Part shown: piece by piece, positions 1-6,767 of the stretch | Layout of the letters: each line of letters starts with the position of its first letter | Position numbering within the stretch: position 1 is the stretch's first letter | Origin: an uncultured Lachnospiraceae bacterium | GTDB lineage: Bacteria > Bacillota > Clostridia > Lachnospirales > Lachnospiraceae | Direction of reading: 5' to 3' | Assembly (NCBI GenBank): GCA_910579645.1 | Contig: CAJTVK010000144.1 | Coordinates: forward strand, 1 to 10,169 | Length of the DNA stretch: 10,169 bases | Notes under the pieces: model-generated | The model's input: only the letters and a program-made list of their open reading frames with translations | Database searches by the model: none | What the model was told of the DNA's origin: nothing | Position numbers and translations under genes: made by a program

Positions 1-108
1 TTTCAAATTCAGGTGCAAGGCTCCTCCTTTTACGCCGTCGACTTCAAACCCCCTGTTCTCTGCCAGTTCCGCTACCGCCATAAAGAATGGACTCATCTCT
101 TCTTTCAA
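1..108 (-). CDS. Unidentified protein, N-terminal 36 codons only
   Basis: This is a partial open frame that runs off the left edge. I place the start at a TTG codon because a near-perfect AAGGAGGTG ribosome binding site sits 9 nt upstream (118-126). The first residues read MKEEMSPFFMAVAELAENRG, followed by a short charged stretch (FEVDGVKGGALHLNLK), which resembles a soluble amphipathic helix leading into a strand. No family is recognisable from so short a piece and no signal peptide is visible. It lies downstream of the rlmD terminator, so it probably has its own promoter in the 109-196 gap. Only a weak TAGAAT-like -10 is visible there. An upstream GTG (inside the Shine-Dalgarno sequence) is an unlikely start. 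The reading frame is fairly secure; the function is unknown. Confidence 0.55.
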   Translation of the reverse strand, partial: MKEEMSPFFMAVAELAENRGFEVDGVKGGALHLNLK

Positions 109-117
109 TCTGGTTTT

Positions 118-126
118 CACCTCCTT
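118..126 (-). promoter_or_regulatory. Ribosome binding site of the left-edge gene
   Basis: The minus strand reads AAGGAGGTG, nearly a full match to the anti-Shine-Dalgarno sequence, 9 nt before a TTG codon. It fixes the otherwise doubtful TTG start of the partial gene. Confidence 0.6.
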
Positions 127-196
127 CTCATTCTAAAAATATCTCCAAATCATCCCCAAAACCGATTTTGACTCCTATGCATCTATAAAAACGGGC

Positions 197-243
197 AAAA
201 AAATAGGGCAAAAACTGGTCTATTTCCGCTCCAATTTTTGCCC
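197..243 (-). terminator. Rho-independent terminator after rlmD
   Basis: On the minus strand, GGGCAAAAATTGG (243-231) pairs with CCAGTTTTTGCCC (218-206). This gives a 13-bp stem with one G-U wobble and a 12-nt loop, followed by TA and seven T residues. A second small hairpin, AAACCAC/GTGGTTT (267-261 with 252-246), lies between the rlmD stop codon and this stem. The stem starts about 30 nt after the stop. It should end the rlmD transcript and insulate the left-edge gene. Confidence 0.8.
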
Positions 244-274
244 TCAAACCACTACATCTTGTGGTTTAGACCCC

Positions 275-1663
275 CTAATTCTTCTCTTTTCCACAATACT
301 GCATCTTTATTATTACCTCTACGTTCCCTGTAAACGGAAACTGATCCACGCTCCCCACTCTCTCCACCACATACCCGTTCTCCAGAAACGCTTCCAAATC
401 CCTCACCAAGCTTGTAGGCTTACAGGAAATATAAACCAGCCTGTCTGCCCGGTAGTCAATAATCTTCCTCAATGCTTTCGGATGCACCCCGTCCCGGGGC
501 GGATCCAGAATAATGAAATCCGGCTTCTCTTCTATCCCATCCAGCACCTTCAGCACATCCCCTGCGATAAATTCACAATTTTCCAATCCGTTCAGACAGG
601 CATTTTTTCTTGCCGCTTCCACTGCCTCTTCCACGATTTCCACTCCGATTACCTTCCCTGCCACATCTGCCATCATCTGCGCAATCGTTCCTGTCCCGCT
701 GTACAGGTCAAAAACCACCTTATCCTTCTTTTCCGATAAAGAGCCGATATATTCCCGCACCATGCCATATAAGACTTCCGCCCCGTAAGTATTGGTCTGA
801 AAAAAGGAAAACTGAGATATGCGGAATTTCAGCCCCAACAGTTCCTCATAAAAATAATCCTGCCCATATAACGTTACCGTCTCGTCGCTCTGCACCACAT
901 CTGCCACGGAATCATTTTTCGTATGCAAAATACCCACAATTTTCCCTTGCAGGCTAAGCCCCAGCAGCATGTCCCTGAACGGTGCCAAATCATGTTCCTC
1001 CTGCGTGGTCGTCACAAGGGCTATCAGTATCTCCCCTGTCTTAGCCGCTTTCCGCACCAGCAAATGACGCAGATATCCCTCATGACGCAGCCTATGGTAA
1101 AAACTCACTTTTAAAGACGCAAAATATTCCCTTACGCCGCGCAGTATCTTCCTATAATCCTCATCCACAATACAGCACTCTTCCACTGACACGACATCAT
1201 AAAAGCTGCCTCTTTTATGCATTCCCAAAGCCAACGGCCCGTCCTTCACCTCATCCCCGAAAGAAAATTCCATCTTATTCCTATATCCGTAAATCACAGG
1301 GCTTTCTTTTATCCCATCATATATATAAGGGCTTTCCTGTTTTGCCAAGACCGGAGCCAACAGTCTTTTTACCTGCCCGTTCTTCATACGAAGCTGCTCC
1401 TCATAAGGCAGTGAAATACTGACGCAGCCTCCGCAGATGCCAAAATGCGGGCATGGGCTTCCGGTTTCCTCCGGAGACGGCTCCAGCACTTCCAACAGCC
1501 TTGCCTCTGCTTTTCCTTTCCGCACCTTATTGATTCTGTAGGATATTTTCTGCCCAGGAAGGGCATTTTTCACCACACAGGTTCCGCCTTCCCATGAGAT
1601 GATTCCTTTATTCGGAAAATCCATTCTTTCCACAATGCCTTCTGCCACTTGTCCTTTTTTCAT
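275..1663 (-). CDS. rlmD: 23S rRNA (uracil-5-)-methyltransferase RlmD (RumA/RlmCD family)
   Basis: It transfers a methyl group from SAM to C5 of uridine in 23S rRNA, classically U1939. Some Gram-positive homologues (B. subtilis RlmCD) also modify U747, and sequence alone does not tell which applies. The 462-residue protein shows an N-terminal TRAM RNA-binding region (about 1-60) and Fe-S cluster cysteines C71, C77 and C80, with a fourth at C163 or C164. The SAM fold follows: FFQTN (287-291), FDLYSGTGT (318-326) and LDPPRDG (386-392). The nucleophile is C414 in ISCKP, and the likely general base is E449, 35 residues later as in RumA. ISCKP differs from the common SCNP form. The start is an ATG with GGAGG 5 nt upstream. 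No strong promoter is seen; a foldable repeat fills the space upstream. Length and motif order are normal for the family. Confidence 0.93.
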   Translation of the reverse strand: MKKGQVAEGIVERMDFPNKGIISWEGGTCVVKNALPGQKISYRINKVRKGKAEARLLEVLEPSPEETGSPCPHFGICGGCVSISLPYEEQLRMKNGQVKRLLAPVLAKQESPYIYDGIKESPVIYGYRNKMEFSFGDEVKDGPLALGMHKRGSFYDVVSVEECCIVDEDYRKILRGVREYFASLKVSFYHRLRHEGYLRHLLVRKAAKTGEILIALVTTTQEEHDLAPFRDMLLGLSLQGKIVGILHTKNDSVADVVQSDETVTLYGQDYFYEELLGLKFRISQFSFFQTNTYGAEVLYGMVREYIGSLSEKKDKVVFDLYSGTGTIAQMMADVAGKVIGVEIVEEAVEAARKNACLNGLENCEFIAGDVLKVLDGIEEKPDFIILDPPRDGVHPKALRKIIDYRADRLVYISCKPTSLVRDLEAFLENGYVVERVGSVDQFPFTGNVEVIIKMQYCGKEKN

Positions 1664-1717
1664 CTTAACCTCCGCATACGCCTATCAGCCAACCGCATTC
1701 TTCCTCTGACAGGAAAC

Positions 1718-1860
1718 ATCTTCCCACCCCTCCGCGCAACCCGTCAGCGGCATACCTTATCTGCACGGGACTTTGCAATCGAGCAGGGAAGAGCCATCTT
1801 CCCCTATTCGCCGCGCGCCCTGTGCACCGCGTCAGCGGCATATTTCATCTGCACAGGGCC
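1718..1860. repeat. Degenerate intergenic direct repeat, two copies with stem-loops
   Basis: Two related units, 1718-1770 and 1795-1860, share CATCTTCCC at one end, CGTCAGCGGCAT in the middle and ATCTGCAC at the other end. The second unit carries about 11 extra bases. In it, GCCCTGTGCA (1817-1826) is the exact reverse complement of TGCACAGGGC (1850-1859), with a small inner CCGC/GCGG hairpin. The first unit can also form a weaker stem (CCCGT/ACGGG on the minus strand). It lies between the acidic membrane protein gene and rlmD, in rlmD's upstream region. It resembles a REP-like palindromic element or a structured leader, but I cannot assign it to a known family. Confidence 0.6.
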
Positions 1861-1867
1861 GTGCATG

Positions 1868-1898
1868 AAAAACGGAATGTACGCACAAGTACATTCCG
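1868..1898 (-). terminator. Rho-independent terminator of the acidic membrane protein gene
   Basis: The minus strand reads CGGAATGTAC (1898-1889), a 6-nt loop, then GTACATTCCG (1882-1873), a perfect 10-bp stem followed at once by TTTTT. It is about 70 nt beyond the stop codon. A second perfect 7-bp hairpin (CTGCCGG/CCGGCAG, 1936-1951) lies between the stop and this terminator but lacks a clean U-tract. Confidence 0.75.
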
Positions 1899-1967
1899 CC
1901 CATTCATCTTTAACGTTCTATTGCACAAAACTTTCCTGCCGGAACCGGCAGACACTGAATCCCTATT

Positions 1968-2276
1968 CTATTCTTCTTCTGACTCTGCGTCCTCTTCTTC
2001 GTCGTCATCTTCATCTTCAAAGAAATCATCATCAAAGTCATCGTCGAAATCATCTTCAAAATCTTCCAGATAATCCGGTTTCAGATAGCGGTATACTGCA
2101 TATGCAATACCGGCCACTGCGGCAACTGCCCCGATTACGGCGAACACCCAGAGCACTGTATTGCAATTGCATTTCTTTTTCTCTTCTTCTTTCTTACCCA
2201 AAAGTTCATTAATCCTGCTCATATCAATATATTCTTCCAGTTTGTTGAACTTATTCAGCCTGTCTAACTTATTCAT
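1968..2276 (-). CDS. Small single-pass membrane protein with highly acidic C-terminal tail
   Basis: The function is unknown. The 102-residue product has a charged amphipathic N-terminus (about 1-35, with KKEEEKKK at 28-35) and two cysteines (C36, C38). One hydrophobic segment follows at about 41-63 (VLWVFAVIGAVAAVAGIAYAV). The tail (69-102) has about 26 of its 34 or so residues as Asp or Glu, with phenylalanines spaced every few residues (DDFDDDFDDDFF). There is no cleavable signal peptide, so it is probably an N-terminally anchored membrane protein. The topology is uncertain because both flanks of the segment carry positive charge. The start is an ATG with GAGG 9 nt upstream. A promoter lies before it and a terminator after it, so it is probably monocistronic. 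Similar small proteins occur in gut Clostridia, by recollection only. The tail could bind cations or basic partners; that is speculation. Confidence 0.8.
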   Translation of the reverse strand: MNKLDRLNKFNKLEEYIDMSRINELLGKKEEEKKKCNCNTVLWVFAVIGAVAAVAGIAYAVYRYLKPDYLEDFEDDFDDDFDDDFFEDEDDDEEEDAESEEE

Positions 2277-2354
2277 ATCCCATACCTCGCTTTGTCTTTA
2301 TTCGGTTTATTGTTACCCGTTGCCGGCGCTTTCATTCCGTGCCGCCGGATATAT

Positions 2355-2382
2355 ATTATATATAATATAACACTAATTCCAA
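2355..2382 (-). promoter_or_regulatory. Sigma-A-type promoter of the acidic membrane protein gene
   Basis: On the minus strand, TTGGAA (2382-2377) is separated by 16 nt from a perfect TATAAT (2360-2355). The predicted start of transcription is near 2348, leaving a leader of about 70 nt. The surrounding stretch (2341-2408) is very AT-rich and also holds the end of pcrA. No GC-rich terminator for pcrA is visible there. Confidence 0.65.
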
Positions 2383-2408
2383 AAATTTACTATAAAAATT
2401 TGATAAAT

Positions 2409-5000
2409 TTATAATTTTTTCAATTTTGCAAAAGCAGCATACATAATTTTCTGTCCGGCACCGTCAAAAATCACCGTCACCTGGTAATCTTTCGGTCCCT
2501 TTACCAAATTTGTGACCGTACCTTCCCCATACTTTACATGCTTTACCCTGTCCCCTACCGCATAGTCCGGTGCCGCCATTCCCTTCAGGCCTTTGGACAG
2601 CCCGTCCACGCCCTTCAGTACGCCCACGCCTCCGCCCGCAATAAACGGCCTGTTCTCTGCCGACGTGCGCTTCGCCACCGCCACTGCTTTCGGCTTTGGC
2701 TTGCCGGCACCGGACTCCTGCTTCCCAAAGACAGGCTGATATCCGCTGCCCCGTTCGTTTCCTCCGTCCTGCATTCCTGCATTTCTGCTGTAACTGCCGG
2801 CATCCTCCTGCCGTCCGCTATCCCGGCCATATCCGCCGGCATCCTCCTGCCGCCCGCTACCCCGGCCATATCCGCCGGCATATTCCTGCTGCCCGCTACC
2901 CCGGCCATATCCGCCGGCATATTCCTGCCGCCCGCCGTCTCCGTTATCCCCGGCTTCTTCCGTCCCGCCATACTGCCTCATATAATTCAGCCCGAACGGC
3001 TTCGACTTGAAATGATTTCTTTCGTAAGAATTCTCCTCATATTCCGCGGCATCCCACCGTCTGACGGACGGAACCTTCTGATCCAGCAATTCTTCCGGTA
3101 TCTCCTTTACGAAACGGCTCACCGGATTATACTGTGTCTCCCCCCGTATCATCCGCTGCCTGGCACAGGTAATGGTCAGGTCTTCCATGGCTCTGGTTAT
3201 CCCCACATAAGCCAGCCGGCGCTCTTCCTCCACATCTTCCCTATTGTCGGAAGTAATCGACATATAACTCGGAAATACGCCGTCTTCCATCCCCGCCAGA
3301 TAAACATGCGGAAATTCCAGTCCCTTCGCACTGTGCAGAGTCATCAGCAGCACCCGGTTGCCGTCATCCCCTATCCGGTCTATGTCCGCCACTAAAGCCA
3401 CCTCTTCCAGAAACTCGCTTAAGCCCGGCCGTTCACGGACACTCTCAAAAGCCACGATTTTACTGATTAATTCCTCAATATTCTCAATCCTGTCCTCTGC
3501 ATCCTCATCTTCCGAATTTTTCAGTTCCTCCACATAGCCCGTAGTGCTTATGACATCTTTGATCAGTTCTTCCAGCCCATAAAACTCCAGCTTACTGCGG
3601 AAAGACTGAATCATCGTGACAAAAGGCTTCAGCTTGGCCGCACTTTTCCCGATGGCCGTAATCTGATCCGCTTCCCGCAGCGCATCATAGAAGCTGATGC
3701 CCCGCACATCCGCATATTCCTGCACCCGCCCGATGGTGGCCGCACCAATTCCCCGCTTCGGCACATTGATAATACGCTTCACCGCCACATCATCCCTGCC
3801 GTTGTCAATGGTTTTCAGATATGCCAGCATGTCCTTGATTTCCTTCCGGGCATAGAAATTCGTGCCGCCCACCACATCATAAGGAATCCCCGCCACCACA
3901 AAACGCTCCTCCAGCATACGCGCCTGCGCATTGGTCCGGTACAGCACCGCACAGCCTCCGTAATCCAAAATCCCTTTTCTCTTTTTTCCGGCCACATCGT
4001 CCGCCACGAACTCCGCTTCGTCATAGGCTGTGTCAAACTGACGGAAATGCACCATACTGCCTCCGCCCTTCTGCGTCCAGAGAGACTTGTCCTTCCGTCC
4101 CGCATTGTTCCGGATCACCGCATTGGCCGCATCCAGCACATTCTGCGTGGAACGGTAATTCTGCTCCAGCTTAATGACCACGGCTTCCGGATATACTTTT
4201 TCGAAATCTAAAATATTCCGTATATTTGCCCCGCGGAATTTATAAATGGACTGGTCGTCGTCCCCCACCACACAAAGATTTCTATACTGCGCCGCCAAAA
4301 GCCTCACAAATTCAAACTGTGCCGTATTCGTATCCTGATACTCGTCCACCATAATGTAACGGAACCTGTCCTGATATCCTTCCAGCACCTCAGGGCAAAG
4401 CTTGAAAAGCTCCACTGTTTTCACAATCAAGTCGTCAAAATCTAACGCATTGCTTTTCCGCAGCGCCAGCTGATATTCCTCATACGCCTGAGCGATTCTT
4501 GATTTCTGGTAATCCCCCGCTGCCTGCAGCCGATATTCCTCCGGCGAAATCAGTTCATCCTTCGCGGAAGAAATAGCCCCCATGATTGTCCGCTCTTTCA
4601 GCATCTTTGTGTCAATCTGCAGACGTTTACAGACATCCTTCATTACCGTTTTCTGATCGTCAGTATCATATATGGTAAAATTATTGTCAAAGCCTATCCT
4701 GTCTATGTACCGCCTGAGAATCCGTACACAGGTAGAATGGAACGTGGATACCCACACTTGGCTGGCGCCATGCCCGATAATCGTATCCACACGTTCCCGC
4801 ATTTCCCCTGCCGCCTTATTGGTAAAAGTAATTGCCAATATATGAAAAGGCTGCACCCCCATTTCCTCTATCAGATATGCAATCCTATGCGTCAGCACCC
4901 TAGTCTTGCCGCTTCCCGCACCGGCCAGCAGCAGCACCGGCCCGTCCGTGGTAAATACACCCTGCTTCTGCTGTTCATTCAATGTGTCGTATATGCCCAT
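2409..5000 (-). CDS. pcrA: ATP-dependent DNA helicase PcrA (UvrD/Rep superfamily 1A)
   Basis: A 3'-5' DNA helicase acting in nucleotide excision repair, removal of recombinase filaments, plasmid replication and transcription-conflict resolution. Visible motifs in the 863-residue protein are: Q motif LNEQQ (7-11), Walker A GAGSGKT (27-33), Ia ITFTNKAA (57-64), II VDEYQDT (218-224), III GDDDQSIYKFRGA (246-258), IV LEQNYRS (278-284), V TLHSAKGLEF (554-563) and VI RRLAYVGITRA (594-604). All core residues are present. The C-terminus (about 812-863, GDRVKHVKYGEGTV) is the Tudor-like domain that in PcrA/UvrD binds RNA polymerase. The joining linker is unusually long and Gly-rich and holds four 13-residue repeats (691-742). 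The ATG start has only a weak AAGGGAAG site. A possible small ORF ends 1 nt before the ATG, suggesting translational coupling. No terminator separates it from the upstream SPFH gene, so a shared transcript is possible. Confidence 0.95.
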   Translation of the reverse strand: MGIYDTLNEQQKQGVFTTDGPVLLLAGAGSGKTRVLTHRIAYLIEEMGVQPFHILAITFTNKAAGEMRERVDTIIGHGASQVWVSTFHSTCVRILRRYIDRIGFDNNFTIYDTDDQKTVMKDVCKRLQIDTKMLKERTIMGAISSAKDELISPEEYRLQAAGDYQKSRIAQAYEEYQLALRKSNALDFDDLIVKTVELFKLCPEVLEGYQDRFRYIMVDEYQDTNTAQFEFVRLLAAQYRNLCVVGDDDQSIYKFRGANIRNILDFEKVYPEAVVIKLEQNYRSTQNVLDAANAVIRNNAGRKDKSLWTQKGGGSMVHFRQFDTAYDEAEFVADDVAGKKRKGILDYGGCAVLYRTNAQARMLEERFVVAGIPYDVVGGTNFYARKEIKDMLAYLKTIDNGRDDVAVKRIINVPKRGIGAATIGRVQEYADVRGISFYDALREADQITAIGKSAAKLKPFVTMIQSFRSKLEFYGLEELIKDVISTTGYVEELKNSEDEDAEDRIENIEELISKIVAFESVRERPGLSEFLEEVALVADIDRIGDDGNRVLLMTLHSAKGLEFPHVYLAGMEDGVFPSYMSITSDNREDVEEERRLAYVGITRAMEDLTITCARQRMIRGETQYNPVSRFVKEIPEELLDQKVPSVRRWDAAEYEENSYERNHFKSKPFGLNYMRQYGGTEEAGDNGDGGRQEYAGGYGRGSGQQEYAGGYGRGSGRQEDAGGYGRDSGRQEDAGSYSRNAGMQDGGNERGSGYQPVFGKQESGAGKPKPKAVAVAKRTSAENRPFIAGGGVGVLKGVDGLSKGLKGMAAPDYAVGDRVKHVKYGEGTVTNLVKGPKDYQVTVIFDGAGQKIMYAAFAKLKKL
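2775..2930 (-). repeat. Four in-frame 39-bp tandem repeats inside pcrA
   Basis: Residues 691-742 of PcrA are four copies of a 13-residue unit of the form (R/Q)QE(Y/D)AGGYGRGSG; the last copy is diverged (AGSYSRNAG). The DNA copies are close to identical, so the array is prone to slippage and to copy-number variation in steps of 39 bp that keep the frame. It lies in the disordered linker between the helicase core and the RNA polymerase-binding domain. Confidence 0.85.
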
Positions 5001-5001
5001 A

Positions 5002-5130
5002 TCACTTTCTTCCCTTTCTTTTCGCCGGGGATGCCCTTTTCACATACCTGCGCCGTCTCTTCCTGTCATCTGCAAAACGATATATCGTTTCTCCATTTTG
5101 CATCATATTTGCGCCAAATTCAGGATACAT
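5002..5130 (-). CDS. Possible 42-residue basic small protein abutting pcrA
   Basis: A short open frame whose TGA stop overlaps the pcrA upstream region; its last base is 1 nt from the pcrA ATG. From the ATG at 5130 it reads MYPEFGANMMQNGETIYRFA and then a very basic tail rich in Arg and Lys (DRKRRRRYVKRASPAKRKGRK). A longer reading to a TTG at 5208 has no ribosome binding site. The ATG has AAGGAAGG about 13 nt upstream, which is distant. A perfect 16-bp palindrome (5075-5090) falls inside the frame. The protein-like start, compact basic tail and tight junction with pcrA favour a real gene or leader peptide, but chance cannot be excluded. No family is recognised. Confidence 0.35.
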   Translation of the reverse strand: MYPEFGANMMQNGETIYRFADDRKRRRRYVKRASPAKRKGRK

Positions 5131-5255
5131 AGCCGCTATGCGCCCTTCCTTTTGACAAAAGCATTTTCTTTCACCGAGATACCGTCCCAATTGGTGTCCT
5201 ATTATCAAAGAATTTTGCCGCGTTCCGATTTCTGAAGCCTATCCGTCCGAAACTC

Positions 5256-6653
5256 TTACACGATATCCCCGTCATTGAACGGATCGCCGCATTCCGGACA
5301 GAATTTCGGCGGATTTTTCGGATCCTCCGGTTCCCAGCCGCATTTATCGCAGCGGAACAAAGGCACGCCTTCCGGCTTCTTCTTCCCGCATTCGCTGCAA
5401 AACTTCCCTTTGTTCACCGTGCCGCAGCTGCAGATCCAGCCCTCCGCCGGTCTTGCTGCCCCGCATTCACTGCAGAATTTCCCCTTATTTCCCTTCTTCC
5501 CGCAGGCACAGTCCCAGCCTCCGCCGCCTGCCGTATCATGGGAATAGGCAGCCTGATTCCCTGCCGACATATTCTGCTGCATCCCGGACTGATTCCCCGA
5601 TGACATATTCTGCTGCATCCCGGACTGCTGTCCGCCGCCCTGCTGCTGCCCCATCCGGAACAAAGCAGCCGCATCCATGCCGCCGGCCATATTCGCCATA
5701 TTCATTGCCGCAAATCCCATCATCGGCCCGGCGGATTTATTGGAGGCCGCCGCCCGCATGGAATCTGCCTGCGCATCCACCAATGCCGCTGCCGCCATGT
5801 CCGTATTCCGATATACCGCCGTCCGCTGAAGCCTTTTGATCATCTCTTCGTCTTCTTCGGAAGCTTTCACCGCATTCACCCCGAAAGAAACAATAGAAAT
5901 CCCTCTCAGCTGCGACCACTTTGCCGACAGTTCCTCATTCAGGGCCTGTGCCAGTTCCGCCGTATGCTTCGGAATGGAACTGTAACGCACACCCATTTCC
6001 GAAATTCTTGCAAAGGCCGGCTGCAGGGCAGTCAGAAGCTCCGTCTTCAGCTGGCTGTCAATCTTGTCTTTCGTATAATCCGCCGTAACGTTGCCGCACA
6101 CATTGGTATAGAACAGCAGAGGATCCGTTATCTTATAAGAATATTCCCCGTTGCACCGCAGCGAAATATCAACATCCAGGCCAATATTGGCATCCACCAC
6201 CCGGAAAGGCACCGGGCTGGCCGTCCCATACTTATTGCCTATGATTTCTTTTGTGTTAAAAAAATAAACCCTCTGGTCTTTCGCCGCTTCCCCGCCGAAC
6301 GTAAAGCGTCTGCCTATGGCAGCAAAGGTTTTCCCTATGCTCTCTCCCAAATCTCCGTAAAACAGGCTGGGTTCCGACGACGTATCATATACAAATTCCC
6401 CGGCCTCCGCACAGAACTCCACGATTTTTCCCTGCTCCGTAATCAGCATGCACTGCCCTTCATTGACAGCTATCACGGAACCGTTCGTAATAACATTATC
6501 CACGCCCTTTGTATTGCTTCCCTTATTGCCTGCCCGTTTCCTGCCCTTTGTCACCAGCACATTGTTTCCCAATGCGTCACAATAGAAATACTCCCTCCAC
6601 TGATCCGCCGCCACGGTACCGACCGCTGCCTTAATAGCTTTTATCAATCCCAT
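5256..6653 (-). CDS. SPFH-domain protein (YdjI type) with three C-terminal zinc ribbons
   Basis: It resembles the YdjI/"virion core" group of SPFH (band-7) proteins, which in B. subtilis act in membrane-stress responses with PspA-like partners; the exact role here is unknown. I start it at the ATG at 6653 (MGLIKAIKAAVG, 465 residues), with GGAGG 11 nt upstream. The longer frame would begin at a TTG at 6710 without a ribosome binding site. The SPFH region covers about residues 40-270. A Met/Gly/Gln-rich linker follows (about 305-375), with two 12-residue repeats (SGMQQNMS(S/A)GNQ). Three zinc ribbons come last: C382/C384/C394/C397, C408/C410/C419/C422 and C435/C438/C452/C455. There is no classical transmembrane segment; the N-terminus is amphipathic and could attach peripherally to membrane. 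It has its own strong promoter. No terminator is visible after the stop, so some read-through to pcrA is likely. Confidence 0.85.
   Translation of the reverse strand: MGLIKAIKAAVGTVAADQWREYFYCDALGNNVLVTKGRKRAGNKGSNTKGVDNVITNGSVIAVNEGQCMLITEQGKIVEFCAEAGEFVYDTSSEPSLFYGDLGESIGKTFAAIGRRFTFGGEAAKDQRVYFFNTKEIIGNKYGTASPVPFRVVDANIGLDVDISLRCNGEYSYKITDPLLFYTNVCGNVTADYTKDKIDSQLKTELLTALQPAFARISEMGVRYSSIPKHTAELAQALNEELSAKWSQLRGISIVSFGVNAVKASEEDEEMIKRLQRTAVYRNTDMAAAALVDAQADSMRAAASNKSAGPMMGFAAMNMANMAGGMDAAALFRMGQQQGGGQQSGMQQNMSSGNQSGMQQNMSAGNQAAYSHDTAGGGGWDCACGKKGNKGKFCSECGAARPAEGWICSCGTVNKGKFCSECGKKKPEGVPLFRCDKCGWEPEDPKNPPKFCPECGDPFNDGDIV
5553..5624 (-). repeat. Two 36-bp in-frame repeats in the SPFH gene linker
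   Basis: These encode SGMQQNMSSGNQ followed by SGMQQNMSAGNQ, immediately before the first zinc ribbon. The DNA copies are nearly identical, indicating a recent tandem duplication. It extends a flexible Gln/Met-rich linker and is likely to vary between strains. Confidence 0.8.
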
Positions 6654-6664
6654 TTTCCCTATAC

Positions 6665-6669
6665 CCTCC
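6665..6669 (-). promoter_or_regulatory. Ribosome binding site deciding the SPFH gene start
   Basis: GGAGG on the minus strand, 11 nt before the ATG at 6653. The TTG at 6710 that would extend the frame has no such site, and the promoter-proximal bases there read GCCGGGC twice, so the shorter 465-residue protein is preferred. Confidence 0.6.
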
Positions 6670-6738
6670 GTCCACGCTATGTTTTCAGACCGTTCTTTTC
6701 TGCCCGGCAATCAGCCCGGCAGAATTTATCCATTAAAC

Positions 6739-6767
6739 ATTATAACGATTTTGCCATTTATTGTCCA
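6739..6767 (-). promoter_or_regulatory. Sigma-A promoter of the SPFH gene
   Basis: On the minus strand, TGGACA (6767-6762), a 17-nt spacer and a perfect TATAAT (6744-6739). The predicted transcript starts near 6732, giving a leader of about 80 nt that contains a direct repeat GCCGGGC...GCCGGGC (6702-6720). This is the best promoter in the window. Confidence 0.75.

Noticed and set aside
1649..2212. Plus-strand 187-codon frame across the rlmD-membrane protein gap
   Set aside because: It runs through a terminator, a foldable repeat and the antisense of the acidic tail; the sequence is not protein-like.
2775..2930. CRISPR-like array
   Set aside because: The units are directly adjacent with no unique spacers and stay in frame within PcrA, so this is a coding tandem repeat.
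2538..3395. Plus-strand 285-codon open frame opposite pcrA
   Set aside because: It is antisense to clearly coding PcrA, with Pro/Ser/His-rich composition and repeats that simply mirror the 39-bp array. No ribosome binding site or family features.
6654..6710. Longer SPFH protein from a TTG codon
   Set aside because: No Shine-Dalgarno sequence precedes it; the ATG at 6653 has GGAGG and begins the typical MGLIKAI N-terminus.
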